Part shown: one piece after another, positions 35,419-47,447 of the stretch | Layout: each line of letters starts with the position of its first letter | Position numbering within the stretch: position 1 is the first letter of the stretch | Assembly (NCBI GenBank): GCA_963920575.1 | Contig: OY986969.1 | Span: forward strand, 22,483,434-22,547,433 | DNA: 64,000 bases | Direction of reading: 5' to 3' | Origin: Narthecium ossifragum | Taxonomy: Eukaryota; Streptophyta; Magnoliopsida; Dioscoreales; Nartheciaceae | Program-made: the position numbers and the translations under genes | The notes under the pieces: model-generated | What the model saw: only the letters and a program-made list of their open reading frames with translations | Databases searched by the model: none | What the model was told of the DNA's origin: nothing

Positions 35419-36371
35419 TCACAAGCTAATGGGAGGAGGAACAACCATGAGCTTGTCATGAAGCATAGAAAACCAAAGAGATGTCAAACCTTTCGTAAAT
35501 ATATATATTAACTAGTCACGTGTACTTAAGTATTTGATAACAATATCACCATTAACCACTTTCTCCCGGATAAAATGGAAATCAACCTCAACATCCTTTG
35601 TTCTTGCATGGAAAATAGGATTAGAAGCCAAGGAAATAGCACTTATATTATCACACCATAACGTTAGAGGGAGAGAAAGTGATATTTGCAGCTCCCGAAA
35701 TAGCATACATAGCCAAAGAGTTAGCAGTAATCAATGACAATGTTCTGTATTCTGCTTCAGTACTTGATCTGTAAACAACATTTTGTTTCTTGGCTGACCA
35801 GGAAATCAAAGAAGAACTTAAGAATACTCCATAGCCGAAAGTAGAGCGTCGGTCATCTGGATTTCCTACCCAATCAGAGTCACAAAGTGCTTGCAAATTA
35901 ATGTCACCCTTTGTATACCAAAGACCATGATCAATAGAACCCTTGAGATATCGTAGAACTCGCTTAACGCCAGACCAATGTGCACTTGTAGGGCAATGCA
36001 TGTGTTGGCAAAGTTGGTTCATGGAGTATGAAATATCAGGATGTGTAAGAGTGCAGTACTGCAAGGCTCCAACCATTCTGCGATACTCCGTTACATCGTC
36101 ATCAGCTAGAGTATCACCATCAAGAGATGAAAGCTTAGAGCCAAAGACACACGGTGATGCAATTGGCTCTGCTCCCACCAAGCGTGCACGATTGAATAAA
36201 TCACCAATATACGTTGATTGCCTCAAATGAATTCCAGTAGAATCACGATAGGCTTGAATTCCAAGGAAGAAGTGAAGTGGACGAAGATCCTTCAATCGAA
36301 ATTCTTTATGAAGGCTTGCAATAATAGATGAAATAATCGATGGATGAGTTCATGTGGCAAGAATATCATCG
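35419..36371 (-). pseudogene. Copia RT C-terminus and RNase H
   Basis: Includes PLHFFLGIQ, YRRMVGALQYCTLTHPDI, VLRYLKGSIDHGLWY, CDSDWVGNPDDRRSTFGY, RSSTEAEYR and DVEVDFHFIREKV, the classical copia order, ending VVPPPISL before the LTR. A frameshift breaks it near 35.65-35.70 kb. Confidence 0.9.
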
Positions 36372-36377
36372 ACATGG

Positions 36378-38630
36378 TCGCGCCCCGACCCGCGAAAGCC
36401 CAACCGGGCCGGGCGACGCGAACCGGAACCTAACAAACGCGGAAGAAAAGCTGGCGAGGGTTCCCTCTAACCTATTGGTCTCCCTAGCAGTTCACCAAAA
36501 GCATCCCCAAAATAAAGATACAATATAATAATGAAACCTCGAACCACAGATTTAAAACTCAAGTGTTAAATATACAAATACTCGGAGAGAGGAAGATTCA
36601 AATACAACATCACTCCCGTAGGAGACTATCTAACCAAGGTGCACACGGACAGATCACAGCTCCTCAAGCTCCGCCAGACGCCGCCACGTCACCAAACACC
36701 TGCCCGGTAGGGGCGACCGAAGAAGAGCTCACGCCAGCACCTGCAAAACGCAGCCCGGGTAGGAGTGAGCACTAAGCTCAGCAGGGACACTACACTACGA
36801 CACTCACAAAGGAAGGGAACACAACAGTGTCGTCCCCAAGCAAAGCCTAGGTGTATCACAGGGGTCCCATAACCCCACCGGATACCCCTGAGAGCCCCAG
36901 TCGTGGTCTTCCAGCGAACTGGTCACACACTGGGTCACACTCAGTAAGACAGGAAACGGCACTGCCAACTCACGACAGGATCCTGGGCACTGTCGGCGGG
37001 TAGCACCGCTGGGTAGTCACACCTGCCACCCAAGAGTTTTAGAAGGATTGGGTACCGGCTACACCATGACTTGGCTCAAGGCCGACACGACCTCTAAACA
37101 TCAAGCACAACAGTATTCATGTCCAACTAACCCTATCATCGAAAAGACTGAATACTACAAATCGAGTTCTGGACCAAGCTACCCGCATGGTCCTAAGAGA
37201 TAGATCCGGGCTACCCGGAAGCCCCGGATCGGCAACGCCCTAAACAGATGCAACTAATGCACAATACAATGCATGCTATGAACATGCGCAGAATAGATAC
37301 ATGTAAGCATGCAGCAGGATGTGATGATATAAATACAAGGTCTGGGCACGGCACCCTGCCGGCCCGGGGTGGTGAGCGATTTAAAGTAAAGTCTAGGGAA
37401 CTGCTGCAGTGGTACCACCACCAGCTGCCAGCAGTTCACCACAACACCTGCACCGGGAAACAGCCCCGCAAACAACAGCTTACAGATATAGCAGATAAGG
37501 CCCTCGGCGCACGCCGGCATGCAAGGCTATGGAAAGCTGTAGGGCTACCCGCCCGTTTATTCTAAACATCCCGGGAGTCATCACTCTCCCGGTTCACCAC
37601 TGCCCTATTATAGGGCTAACATGCTTAATCATATGTACAAGATATCAAGACAGTAAGGAAAACTGTCATACAAAGCCCCGCGGGCAAAACCCACTTAAAA
37701 CACCCTTCAGCCACTAAAGGATCGATCCTTCTCATCAAGAGGATCGATCCCTTCAGTATTTAGGGAAAACTCGTCTCTGTGAACCAAAGAGATCGATCCT
37801 TCTCATCAAGAGGATCGATCCTCTTGTAACCAGAGACTCGTCGTCCCCCAGCCACCAAAGGATCGATCTCTCCCTCCAGGAGGATCGATCCCGCACGGGC
37901 TGGGCATGACTCACCAAAGGGGATCGATCCTTCCTCAAAGAGGATCGATCCCGATGGGTTCTCCGGCGTACTTCCGACGAGGAATACCGCCGGAAAACTC
38001 ATCCAAACTTCATGAAACTCTGGGATCTGATAGATCAGAACCCCACGAGTCTAAAACCGGCAAAACCACAGAAAACCAACAACTATATACGCAGATCTAA
38101 GCAATAAACCACAGATCAAACCGGAAAACTCAAAACCCCGAAGAGAGATGTCGGTAGGATCCCTACCGGAGCAAACGCAGCTTAGATCCAAGCAGCTAGG
38201 CCTTGGATCGTCCTCAAACGCCTTCAAAATCCCAAGATCTGAGCTCAAATCGCCGGATTTCAAAAGGGTCTCAAGGAAGAAGGTTCGTCTGCTTTATAGG
38301 CAAACGAACCGACCTATGAAGGATCGATCCTTCCCAAAGGGAGGATCGATCTCTCCATGACGATCACACTTGACTTTCTGGCACAAGAGGATCGATCTCT
38401 TAGCTAGAGAGGATCGATCCTTTTTGTGCTGAAAGCTAAACTTAGGCGAGAATTCAAGCCTAAGTCCGGATCTTTCGATCCCGGGGTCCACTAACCATTC
38501 TAAGCAAACATTACCACAAACATGGTCAGTGTGTGTACAAGCGCGAGTGTGGAACTAGCCGACAAGGTGCAATTTACCAAATTGCCCTTGCGGCCCACAG
38601 CGAGCCACAGGAGGGGAGGGACGGGTCCTC
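36378..38630 (-). mobile_element. Tekay/Del-like solo LTR in copia RT
   Basis: Minus strand reads GAGGACCCGTCC at the start and GGGTCGGGGCGCGAC at the end; the 6 bp word ACATGG (plus strand) occurs on both sides. Removing the insert restores the copia motif HVDDILAT. It is non-coding. ATCGAT palindromes start at 37721, 37743, 37792, 37814, 37862, 37884, 37923, 37944, 38323, 38345, 38391 and 38413. A TATAAAG box lies at 38292-38298. Confidence 0.85.
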
Positions 38631-38636
38631 ACATGG

Positions 38637-39350
38637 ACCAGAATAAAGATATGAATGTCACCCTGATGAAGAATGAATAATGATGGGTCAACCATAGATG
38701 AGATAAAACCCAATTGCAACAATGAGTTGCACAATCTAGTAAACCAAGCATGTGGTGCTTGGTTCATTCCATACAGTGCCTTATGCAAGCGACATACGTG
38801 ATTAGGAAATTGATGATCCACAAATCCTTGTTGCTGCTCTATATAAACCTCCTCTACTAAGACACCATTAAAAAATGCATTAGAAACATCTAATTGTGTT
38901 ATATTCCAATCAACTGAACTACCAAAACCAGAAAAACCCGCACAGTTGACGGCTTAATAACAGGACTAAATGTTTTTGTAAAATCAACACCGCTACACTG
39001 ACGAAAAGCCCTTCCCTACCAAACGGGCTTTATATATGTCAATTGAATCATCTTGCTTCTGTTTAATATGGTACACCCATTTGCTCCGTACAATATTATG
39101 GTTCGAAGGCCTTGAACACAAAGATCAAGTGCCATTAGCCATTAGAGCATCAAACTCTTCTCCCATGGCTGCCCACCACTGAGGAGATAACACTATTTGG
39201 TTGAATGATAAACATGCTAGTTTTAACAATGTTTGGGCCATTGGTTGCCAGTCCGAGAACGAGTAACAACTCGAGAAGAGGGTTCAATAAGGAGAGTAGC
39301 TGGTTCATGTTCAACAAGAACAAGATCAGTATCCGAAAGAAATAAGCTCA
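38637..39350 (-). pseudogene. Copia reverse transcriptase, N-terminal part
   Basis: Reads VTRSRTGNQWPKH, then decayed EEFDALMANGT-type sequence, FFNGVLVEEVYIEQQ and VCRLHKALYGMNQAPHAWF, in order toward the interrupted VDD motif. Several stops and frame changes. Confidence 0.8.
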
Positions 39351-39356
39351 GCTTAG

Positions 39357-40970
39357 TGATGTCGCTCAAATGTGTCACGCACAGCGGTCGCGGTGCAGTA
39401 CAGTATAAGAGAGGTCGAACCCACAGAGAGACAGACAGAAAATATCCAAAACACAAATAACAATGAATTGAAGACAAACGAGAACTCAAGAATTAACTAA
39501 ATTAGATCAAAGGATTTAATGATAATATAAGGTTAACTAAAGATATCAGGATTTTGACAAGGCTAGGCATCAGGAATCACTTCACTCGGATTTAGGTTCT
39601 TCTCTTCTCAACGGTTCATATGATACTCAGTTAAGGGATTCACATCCCAATCACCTTAACCGGAAGATGTAGAATTATGAATCTGATAAAATATAAATGT
39701 CTCTTCCTATGATTGATTCTTCCTTTTATATTTCTAACTTCATCCAACCCAAACCTAAGAATACACGATACCGGCTGTCACTATAGGCAACGCGCAGCAA
39801 AAATTCATCGAGATAAAGCCCTAACTCTATCTAACCAGATCTCTAAGAATACACAATACCAACTCTCACAATCGGCAATGCATAGCAAAGATTACACGAG
39901 ATAGAGCCCCAACCTTGTCTTACCAGATCTCTAAGAATACACAATACCAGTTGTCACTATGGGCAATGCATAGCAAAGGTCTCGCAAGACTCGATAGGAG
40001 AATCAAAAGAGAAGACTATGGGATTATAAGATCATCAAAGAAGTATGACTGGATTCATAATATTAATCATCCACATAGAAATTTATAATATGAAAATAAT
40101 ATTTGAAGATCCAATACATAGAAAAGAGTTTAACAATGAAGATTAAAAACTATGAACCATTGTTGGAGAAGAAATCCTAATCCTGGCTAGATCATCCGTC
40201 CGCCATGCCCGCAGATTACTCGGCCATGGATGGAGATGTCTTCATCTTCTTTCTTTGAGAAACGTCCAGAAAGAGCCTCCAAAAACGTCCAAGAAGTCCC
40301 CCTTGACTTACCCTAACTTTCCTATTTATAGGGTCCAAAGATTAGCAAACTCGGGTTAAGTTTAAACCCGTTATACGCCCCTGGCTGATCTGGCGGTCGA
40401 CCGTGAGACCCTGTCGGTCGACCGTGAGGTGCACAATTTATTTTGACAAGCTACGGTCGATCTTCGCATCGACCCTGCGAAGTATTTTTCTTGACAGAGG
40501 CTGACGGTCGATGCCACGGTCGACTGTGAGCATCTGACGGTCGACCGTGAGGATTTTCGGGCTCCACGGTCGACCGTGAGGATTTGACGGTCGACCGTGA
40601 GGATTTTTGAGCGCGACGGTCGACCGTCACTATTCATTCAGCACTGCGCACTGGTACGAAAAATGTTGTAACTTCCTCTACGTAACTCGGAATCATGAAC
40701 CGTAAAATTCTCCAGAAAGTAGACTTCAAGAGCTTTCCAATGGTATATGGCACATCATCTGGTTCTTCTTGGAAAGATACAGTTTAATCTTTGAAGTTGA
40801 CCCATATAATCTTTTCAGCTTCTTTCAGCTCCAATTTCCTGCATTTTCCAAGCAACTATGTGAAGTAACATATACTATAAAAATAGTACTAAAGAAGTTG
40901 ATTAAGGGTGAAGATATAGCAATTGAGATGGTTATAAGGTTGTTCAGAGTGCACTTTCATGCACTTATCA
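39357..40970 (-). mobile_element. Solo LTR, TGATAA group, with CGGTCGACCG array
   Basis: Flanked by a perfect 5 bp duplication CTTAG (39352-39356 and 40971-40975). Minus strand starts TGATAAGTGCATG and ends CGACATCA; length 1614 bp, no coding capacity. GTCGAC or GTCGAT cores start at 40396, 40417, 40456, 40507, 40519, 40540, 40569, 40590 and 40619. A TATAAATAG box lies at 40322-40330, 66 bp from the nearest palindrome. The minus-strand word CTGTGGGTTCGACC lies near the 3' end. Confidence 0.9.
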
Positions 40971-41165
40971 CTTAGAAATCCACAAAGAATATGCTCTTGT
41001 CACTTGTTGCAATGTTGATTAAATTCTGAAAAGGAATGAAAGATGCATCAAGACCACTTAGTAGAGTTGACATAAGATCATCTTCATCAAGTGTTTTGCT
41101 TCCATAGATAAGTTGGCCAATAAGACTTTTGGCGTATGCCAAATATTCAGTACAATTTCGATTCT
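40971..41165 (-). pseudogene. Copia gag (UBN2-type) fragment
   Basis: Open for about 62 codons and reads EYLAYAKSLIGQLIYGSKTL then DDLMSTLLSGLDASF, characteristic of copia gag. It ends in a stop near the deletion junction. Confidence 0.7.
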
Positions 41166-41748
41166 AAAAGGGGCGGTGTCTAATCTAATCTTATAAGACA
41201 TGGTTTTGGTATATTCGACGGCTCACAAGATGCTAGAAGAGTTTTATCTAGCGGTCAAGAAACACCCCCACCACATGAGTTTTGTTATTCCTAAAATACG
41301 GTTATCTTTGTCTAGGTGATTGTGGGGGTAGTTATTACGTTTCTTATAAACAATAATCTCTTATATTTCTTTCTTTATTTAATCTAAGTAAGCTTTGTTT
41401 GCTCATTGCCATTACCCTCTTGACATGCAGAAGTTTGCGGCATCCGCATAAAGACGGAGATGTTGCATTTTTCATTAAAATATATAAATCATGGATTAAT
41501 CATGACCAATCAATTAAACTGTGTCAGGGGCACGGGAATCCACTAGTGCAAGTATATAAGAAGGTATAAAAATAGCAAACCATGTATTAATGGGTGAATT
41601 TTTTGCTGTTCTGGACTCCTATAAACTCTTCTGGCACTTTCGGCCCCCTCGCTAATCTTTTTTTGCAAAACATGCCCCAAAGCTGCTAAATCCCCAAAAT
41701 GCTAGCCATGGTAGCATCTTACGTAGGGGCGTATATTAATAAAATATG
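41166..41748. other. Intergenic, no recognised feature
   Basis: No supported gene. It does not match the 3' LTR of the copia relic, so that element appears 5' truncated here. Confidence 0.4.
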
Positions 41749-42240
41749 ATTATTTTAATATATATTACTAAAATAATATAAGATAATATTTTTATATTAT
41801 GTGGGCCAATCATGGCATCACATGTGGCATGGGGCCCATTTATATTAATATTTTTAATTATAATAACATATTAATAATATTATTTAATACACCATGAGTA
41901 AAAAAATGTTTCTACGCGCGCAATTTTTTTTTTAACTCACAAATACGCTTGCAAATATTTTTGTGTGCGTATAAAATTTTTTGCACGTGTGATAAATTTT
42001 TTGTGCCTGTTTGTTTTTCTTTGTGCAAATGTTTTTGTGAGCACATATAAATTTTTGCATGCAAAAATATTAGCAAAAGCATATATGCGCAAAATTTTTT
42101 TGCACGTAAGAACATTTTCCTACGCATAGTGTAATAAATGGGTGCCACGTGTCATGTCATGATTGGCACACATCATGTAAAAAATATTATTTTATATTAT
42201 TTTAATAAATATATATTAAAATAATTATATTTTATTAATA
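41749..42240. mobile_element. Fold-back (long inverted repeat) element
   Basis: Two arms of about 95 bp, starting TATTAATAAAATAT and ending near CACATGTGGCA / TGCCACGTGTCAT, are reverse complements with few mismatches and could form a long hairpin. The loop holds degenerate TTTTTGCACGTG-type words. No clear target duplication and no coding sequence. Confidence 0.8.
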
Positions 42241-42244
42241 AGTA

Positions 42245-42470
42245 AAGATTTGTGCCGATGGTCAAATGGACTAGATCAATTGATCGGTATATACCTATTG
42301 ATTATCGGTAGGTATATACCCATCAATTGATATAGTCCATCGATCAATTGATCTACCGATGGACTAGATCAATCAATCGGTATCTCATTACCGATTCGAG
42401 AACATGTGTAATGTACATGCTTTGCCCCATGTATATAAATCACGACTCTTTATTAATATACCTCATATGG
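42245..42470. mobile_element. CGGTAG-family MITE, copy 3
   Basis: Starts AAAGATTTGTGCCGATGG, holds GATCGGTATATACC, ATCGGTAGGTATATACC and AATCGGTATCTCATTACCG, and ends with ACATGTGTAATGTACATG and CATGTATATAAATC. Same order as the copies at 44.9 and 47.1 kb. Confidence 0.65.
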
Positions 42471-42559
42471 GGATGCATTGCCACGTCACCATACCACATC
42501 ACCATGCCACTTCATTTTGAAGATTTAATAGCTTTAGGGTCCTGTTTTGAAAAAGAATA

Positions 42560-43560
42560 GGCGGTCGAAAGTGGAAAAGGGTACATTGGGAGATCCTCTT
42601 GGCAAAGTTTTTATTAATGGGTTGTGTTTTACTTATTAAAGTTAGGCTTGTTCCATGGGCTACTAGTCACCGCGGACGTGAAACTGACATCAACGTGTTA
42701 CTGAGGAAAATACTTAAGCGTCGGCTATCGTACACTCATCATCTCAATTAATTAATGACCGTTGATTCAAATGCTTGGCATCCATCTAACAGGTATAACA
42801 CCTGCAACATCAGACCAATATGACAGGTGGACGAACCGGCAATGGGGTTAGTGGAACCATCGTGTACAAGACCACGCGAGAAAAGAAGCGTCGGCCAATA
42901 GGATGAGATGCACAATAAATGTTACTCGGAGCCTATATTCAAACACCATTATTGCGCCGTCTACGCATTTATTGCGATGCAATCCAATAGTACGACACTC
43001 GAAACTTCGAGCTTTCTCGTGCTAAGTAACCCCGAAGTCGAGGCACCCCACAAGGGTAGATCTCATAGCCAAACAACCTCGATGTCGGACCGCCAAAACA
43101 ATATCTCGGAACCGAGCGACCTCTAGGTCGAACCCGGAGGCGCGCGACCTTGAGATCGAGGCACCTTAGGAAATCACTATTCCTTGAGTTGAGTGACCTC
43201 GAGGTCAAACTCTTTATGAAATCACCTAGGCTCTATTCCCACGTCCCCACTAAAGGCGGAAGAATAGGGAGTGGAGCCAAGCAGTTATCCTAGGTGGGCT
43301 ACGTGTGAAGACGGCAGACCAGACCCATGATGGAAACCACCAAGGTCATGGGTCACGGAGACGAAGGGCGGTTAGCCACGTGGAGGCGGCAATCAGGAAT
43401 ATAAAAGATTTCAAGACAGAAGAGAGGAAACACCCCCGAACTCATATCAAACTTTGCTTCTACGATTATTACCTTAGTTTCTTTAGCTACTGTAATCCGG
43501 TTCTAGTTTGTACTCTTAGGAACTTTCATCAGAGCTGTAATCAAATAAGTTGATGTTTCA
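42560..43560 (+). mobile_element. LTR-like block with GACCTCGAGGTC array
   Basis: Contains palindromic words CGAAGTCGAGG (43030), GACCTCTAGGTCGA (43119), GACCTTGAGATCGAGG (43147) and GACCTCGAGGTC (43196). An ATATAAAAG box follows near 43399, then a leader ending CATCAGAGCTGTAATC typical of gypsy LTR R/U5. Ends and target duplication not located. Confidence 0.45.
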
Positions 43561-43618
43561 ATGGAAGTAAGTAATTAATCTTTTTATTTGTATTTCTTTT
43601 CTTGCTTTCTCTTAATCC

Positions 43619-43815
43619 TAGGAGTAGCGTAATCACTATAGGAAAATTTTGGAATCACTTTAGGAATAGCGTAATCACTCTAGGAGTAGCACAATCACTT
43701 TAGGAGTAGCATCGTCATCCATAGGAGTAATCTGGTTACTTCTAGGCGTAGCATCAATATTGGGAGTAATATAATTGTCTTTAGGAACAACATAATCAAT
43801 CTAAGAGTAAAATAA
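43619..43815. repeat. Minisatellite, unit about 20 bp
   Basis: Repeats of TAGGAGTAGC(G)TAATCACT with substitutions, roughly nine imperfect units. Confidence 0.8.
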
Positions 43816-44934
43816 TCACAAAAAGAACCTAAAAAGAATTCATCAACATTTAGACCCAAGTCATTATCCCAAAAGTCCTCTTAATTAAGGTATCCACACA
43901 CCATCTTGATAACCATGCACTATGGTTGGCACACCTCATGTGTATGGCGATCACGTATCCATCTCGATATAATTTTTGAGCAACACAACGTGGCACAAGT
44001 TTTTTGTTCGGTTTATTAAATATCAACATAAAACCTAATATCTTTTTTATTTTGATTAGTTAATCCAAAGACTGAAAATACAAGAGTAAAACTAAAAAAG
44101 TCAAAAAGAAGAAGTAAAAATAACATCTCAAGGCCGATACTCATCAGTGAGAGACCCTCCTATGAGGGACCAAACAAGCACGCCCGGCTATAGCGTCCGC
44201 CGCGCCATTGTTTTCCCTCGGAATGTGAGTGAAGCTCAGTACCCGAAAGCGAGGCCCCAACCACCAACAAATCGATCGATTTCAACACTTCAGAGAAGAA
44301 TAAAGTCTAGAAATAGTTTCATTGGAGAAGCCAATACCAAGAAAGGAGTCAGATTCAACTTGCAGCATTTCCATGATATTAGGTAAAATTTAATTGGACT
44401 AGCATTTTTCTATTTTATTTATTGATATTTATAACGAGTTAATAAATATCATCTCTATTATTTTTATTATTGCATTTAGGTGTTGCTATTTTTTCTGCCA
44501 GAAAAATATTATTTTGATTACTAATAGAGACAAAAATTAGATTCCAAGATGGGATACGGCCATACGAGACCCATCCTTTGAAATTGAGCCCGTGATCATA
44601 ACACACGTTACGGTGATGCACATGTGATTGTACCGCTCTGTACAAGGAAATAGATAAGCTCGAGACAGCAGAATGATGCCGCATATCATATTTTTTTTAT
44701 ATTTTTTCACAGATCCAAGATGGACAAATGATCATTAGTAAAAGATTTCCAGGAAAGTCGAGCTCTTCAATAATTCATCAATCAATCAAACAAAAAAGCA
44801 GAAGAAGACCACAGTTGATGACTGAAGGTGGTTGCCTCTCCTCCTCTTGTTTGGCATCTAGAACAGGTCCCTCAACAGTGATGCACATGGAATTATACGT
44901 ACTACAGGATACAGATAAGCTCCACGGACAATAA
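43816..44934. other. Intergenic, no recognised feature
   Basis: No coding region, inverted termini or tandem array could be supported. Confidence 0.4.
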
Positions 44935-47131
44935 AGATTTGTTTAGCTCAGCACGTGACATGTGTAATACATATATCATTTAATCAGCAGTGAGATAACT
45001 AATCAATTGATGTATTTCATCGGTAGTATTTTACCGATAGACTAGATCAACTAATCGATACCTCATTACCGATCCCATTATTAGTATATTCAATCGGTAG
45101 TGAGATACCGATTGGTTGATCTAATCCATCGGTAGTGGTTTACTTATGAATTAGATTAATTGATCGATATCTCACTGTCGATTCGACGACATGTGTAATA
45201 TACATGGCTCTGACTGTGAGGACCTGTCTCTCTACCCATGTGGCTTGTTGTAGACCGCAAGGATAATTTGGTAAATTGTGCCTTATTGGTTTGTTTCACA
45301 CCCGCATGTGCACACACTGACCTTGTTTGTGTTAGTGCTTGATTAGAATGGTTAGGTGGATCCGAGATCGGAAGATCCCTGCTCGGGCGCGCAAAAGCCT
45401 TCTTTTGGGCAGCTGGCGGCCCGTGAGCGACTGATCGCTCCTTGGAGCGATCGATCGCTATCGTGTAGCAGGTCGGTGGGTTTTCCTTCGCGAGGACGGC
45501 CGCCGTTGGCCGTCGCTCTCCTCTGTCAGAAGGGGAGGACTTTCCCTCCCCTCCTTCCCCTTTCCCTCGGCTTTCCCGGCTTTCCCCTTCCCTTTTCCTC
45601 CTCTTCTTCCTTCTTCCTTCTTCTTCCTTCTTCTTCCTTCTTCTTTCTTCTTCCCGGTTCTGCTTGCTTTGTTTTTTCCCGGCAGCCCCTTCTTCTTCTT
45701 CGTTCTCCCTCCTCCGACTACCGTTTTGGGGTTCCAAAGCTCGTTGGATCCGTGGCGACGAGAGGAAGATCCCTGAAGTGGTTTGGAACCTTGTTGGTGA
45801 CTGATTAGCGGGGAATCAGCCGAGGATTAGCGCAGTTCGGTAGGTTTCTACCTACCTGAGTTAGTTTAATGGGTTTCTCTTAATCTAGCCATTTGGACGT
45901 CGGATCGACGGGGTCAATTAGCCTATAGTAGAGAACTTTTGGTGTTTTAAATATAATATTATATGTCGGATTATAATATTATTTTTTTACTGTTCATCAT
46001 CGTTTTCGGGGTTGCTTCCCGTTGCAAGAGTCCGTGGTTGACGGTCGTGGTACCATCGTAATGTCGGGACCCGCTGCGGATCGACTGACAGCGGTTGGTA
46101 GTACCGCTGCAGCGATTCGGTTGACTTATATGATGCCTTATCATACTGTTGCATGCCTATCTCCTGTTTGTGTATGTTCATTGCATGCTTTGTTGATTTG
46201 TGTATTAGTTGCATTGGTTAGGGCGTGGGTGATCTTTGGGTCGTCGTCCCGAGGCTGGAAGCTCGGACTTAGCCCAGGACCGGGGTTGGGTAGTTTGGAC
46301 CCGGTTTGAATTGTAGTGTCCAGTCAAACTTGATGATAGGCCTAGATGATTGGTGCACCTGTTGCTTGATGATTGTAGAGGTCGTGTCAGCCTCGAGTCG
46401 GATCTGAGGTGTAGCCGGTGTCCGGTGTTCTTAAACTCTTGAGTAGAGGAGTTGCCTACTCAGTGGTATCTCTTCCCACGAAACAGTGTTCTGTGTCCTG
46501 TTGAGAGTCAGCAGCAGTGTTGTTTCCTGCTACTGAGTGTGACCTGATATGTGACCAGCCCGGCTGGAAGACCATGATCGTGGGCCTCAGGGACACGCGG
46601 TGGGGTTATGGGACCCCTGTATACACCCAGGTCCTACTTGAGGGCGGCACTGTTGCGTTTCCCTCTTTCTTCTGTGTGTCGTAGTGTAGAACCCTACTGA
46701 GCTTAGTGCTCACTCCTACACGGGCTGCGTTTTGCAGGTGCAGGCGTTAACTCCTCTTTGGTGGCCCCTACCGGGCAGTTGGTCGGCGGTGCGGCGGCGC
46801 CAGGCAGAGTCTGAGAGGTGGTGATCATTTACTGCTTTTACCCTATGTTAGATAGTCTCCTACGGGAGTAATGTTGTATTTGAATCTTCCCCTCTCCGAG
46901 GATATGTATTTTAAATTTACTTTGAGTTTGTAAATCTGTGATTCGAGATTTCATTAATTTGTTGTGTTTTAATTGAGGGTGTTTTGTGATAAATTGTTAG
47001 GGAGACCAATAGGTTAGAGGGAACCATCGCCAGCTTTTCTTCCGCGTTTTGTTAGGTTCCGGTTCGCGTCGCCCGGCCCGGTTGGGCTTTCGCGGGTCGG
47101 GGCGCGACACTGACCATGTACACAAATTAGC
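44935..47131. mobile_element. CGGTAG-family MITE, copy 4, split by a solo LTR
   Basis: The 5' part (44935-45214) has GTGACATGTGTAATAC, TCGGTAGTATTTTACCGA, AATCGGTAGTGAGATACCG and GACGACATGTGTAATATAC. Its terminus resumes after the LTR at 47110 (CTGACCATGTACACAAATTAG), giving the family-typical ...CATGTACACAAAT end. The LTR at 45215-47109 therefore inserted into the MITE. Confidence 0.65.
45215..47109 (+). mobile_element. Tekay/Del-like solo LTR, complete
   Basis: TGTGAGGACC to GGGGCGCGACA with a perfect 5 bp duplication CTGAC (45210-45214 and 47110-47114); 1895 bp. It holds one palindrome pair, GAGCGACTGATCGCTC and GGAGCGATCGATCGCT, about 20 bp apart, then a long pyrimidine tract. No coding capacity. 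Best reference copy for the family in this window. Confidence 0.9.
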
Positions 47132-47440
47132 ACTCATGAAAAAAGATTTGTGTATATGGCCACGGCACATGCCACGGATCGGTAGTGAGATACCGAATCT
47201 TTATTCTAATCCTTCGGTAGCCCACTACTGATAGACAAGATTAATTGATCGGTATCTCATCACCGATATATACTGATTCGATCGTTGGTACATTCAATCG
47301 GTAGTGAGATACTGATTTATTGATCTACTCCATTGGTAGTGAGATACCGATTCTAGACCACTATCGATGAATTAGAATAAAAATATGATATCGACATGTG
47401 CATGTGACTACGTACACAAATCATGATTGTTTGCTCATTA
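47132..47440. mobile_element. CGGTAG-family MITE, copy 5
   Basis: Ends GATTTGTGTATATGGCCAC and, on the other strand, ATGATTTGTGTACGTAG, form inverted repeats. The interior has four AATCGGTAGTGAGATACCGA-type hairpin words. It lies directly next to copy 4 in the same orientation. Confidence 0.7.
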
Positions 47441-47447
47441 ATGTCAA

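Larger units (their letters stand above)
35413..41165 (-). mobile_element. Ty1-copia retrotransposon relic, nested
   Basis: On the minus strand: gag fragment (41165-40971), an internal deletion that removed protease and integrase, reverse transcriptase (39350-38637 and from 36371 down), RNase H, stop at 35419-35421, then TGTTAACC as LTR start. Two LTRs are inserted: 39357-40970 between gag and RT, and 36378-38630 in the RT active site. Frameshifts and missing domains make it inactive. Confidence 0.85.

Noticed and set aside
35943..36230. Plus-strand 95-codon frame
   Set aside because: Antisense shadow of the copia RNase H region.
37721..37950. Regular ATCGAT repeats as a CRISPR-like array
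   Set aside because: The repeats are 10 bp palindromes in pairs inside a retrotransposon LTR of a plant genome; unit length, spacers and context do not fit CRISPR.
45156..45737. 193-codon minus-strand Glu/Arg/Lys-rich frame
   Set aside because: It is the complement of a pyrimidine tract in the Tekay-like solo LTR and spans the LTR boundary; composition artefact.
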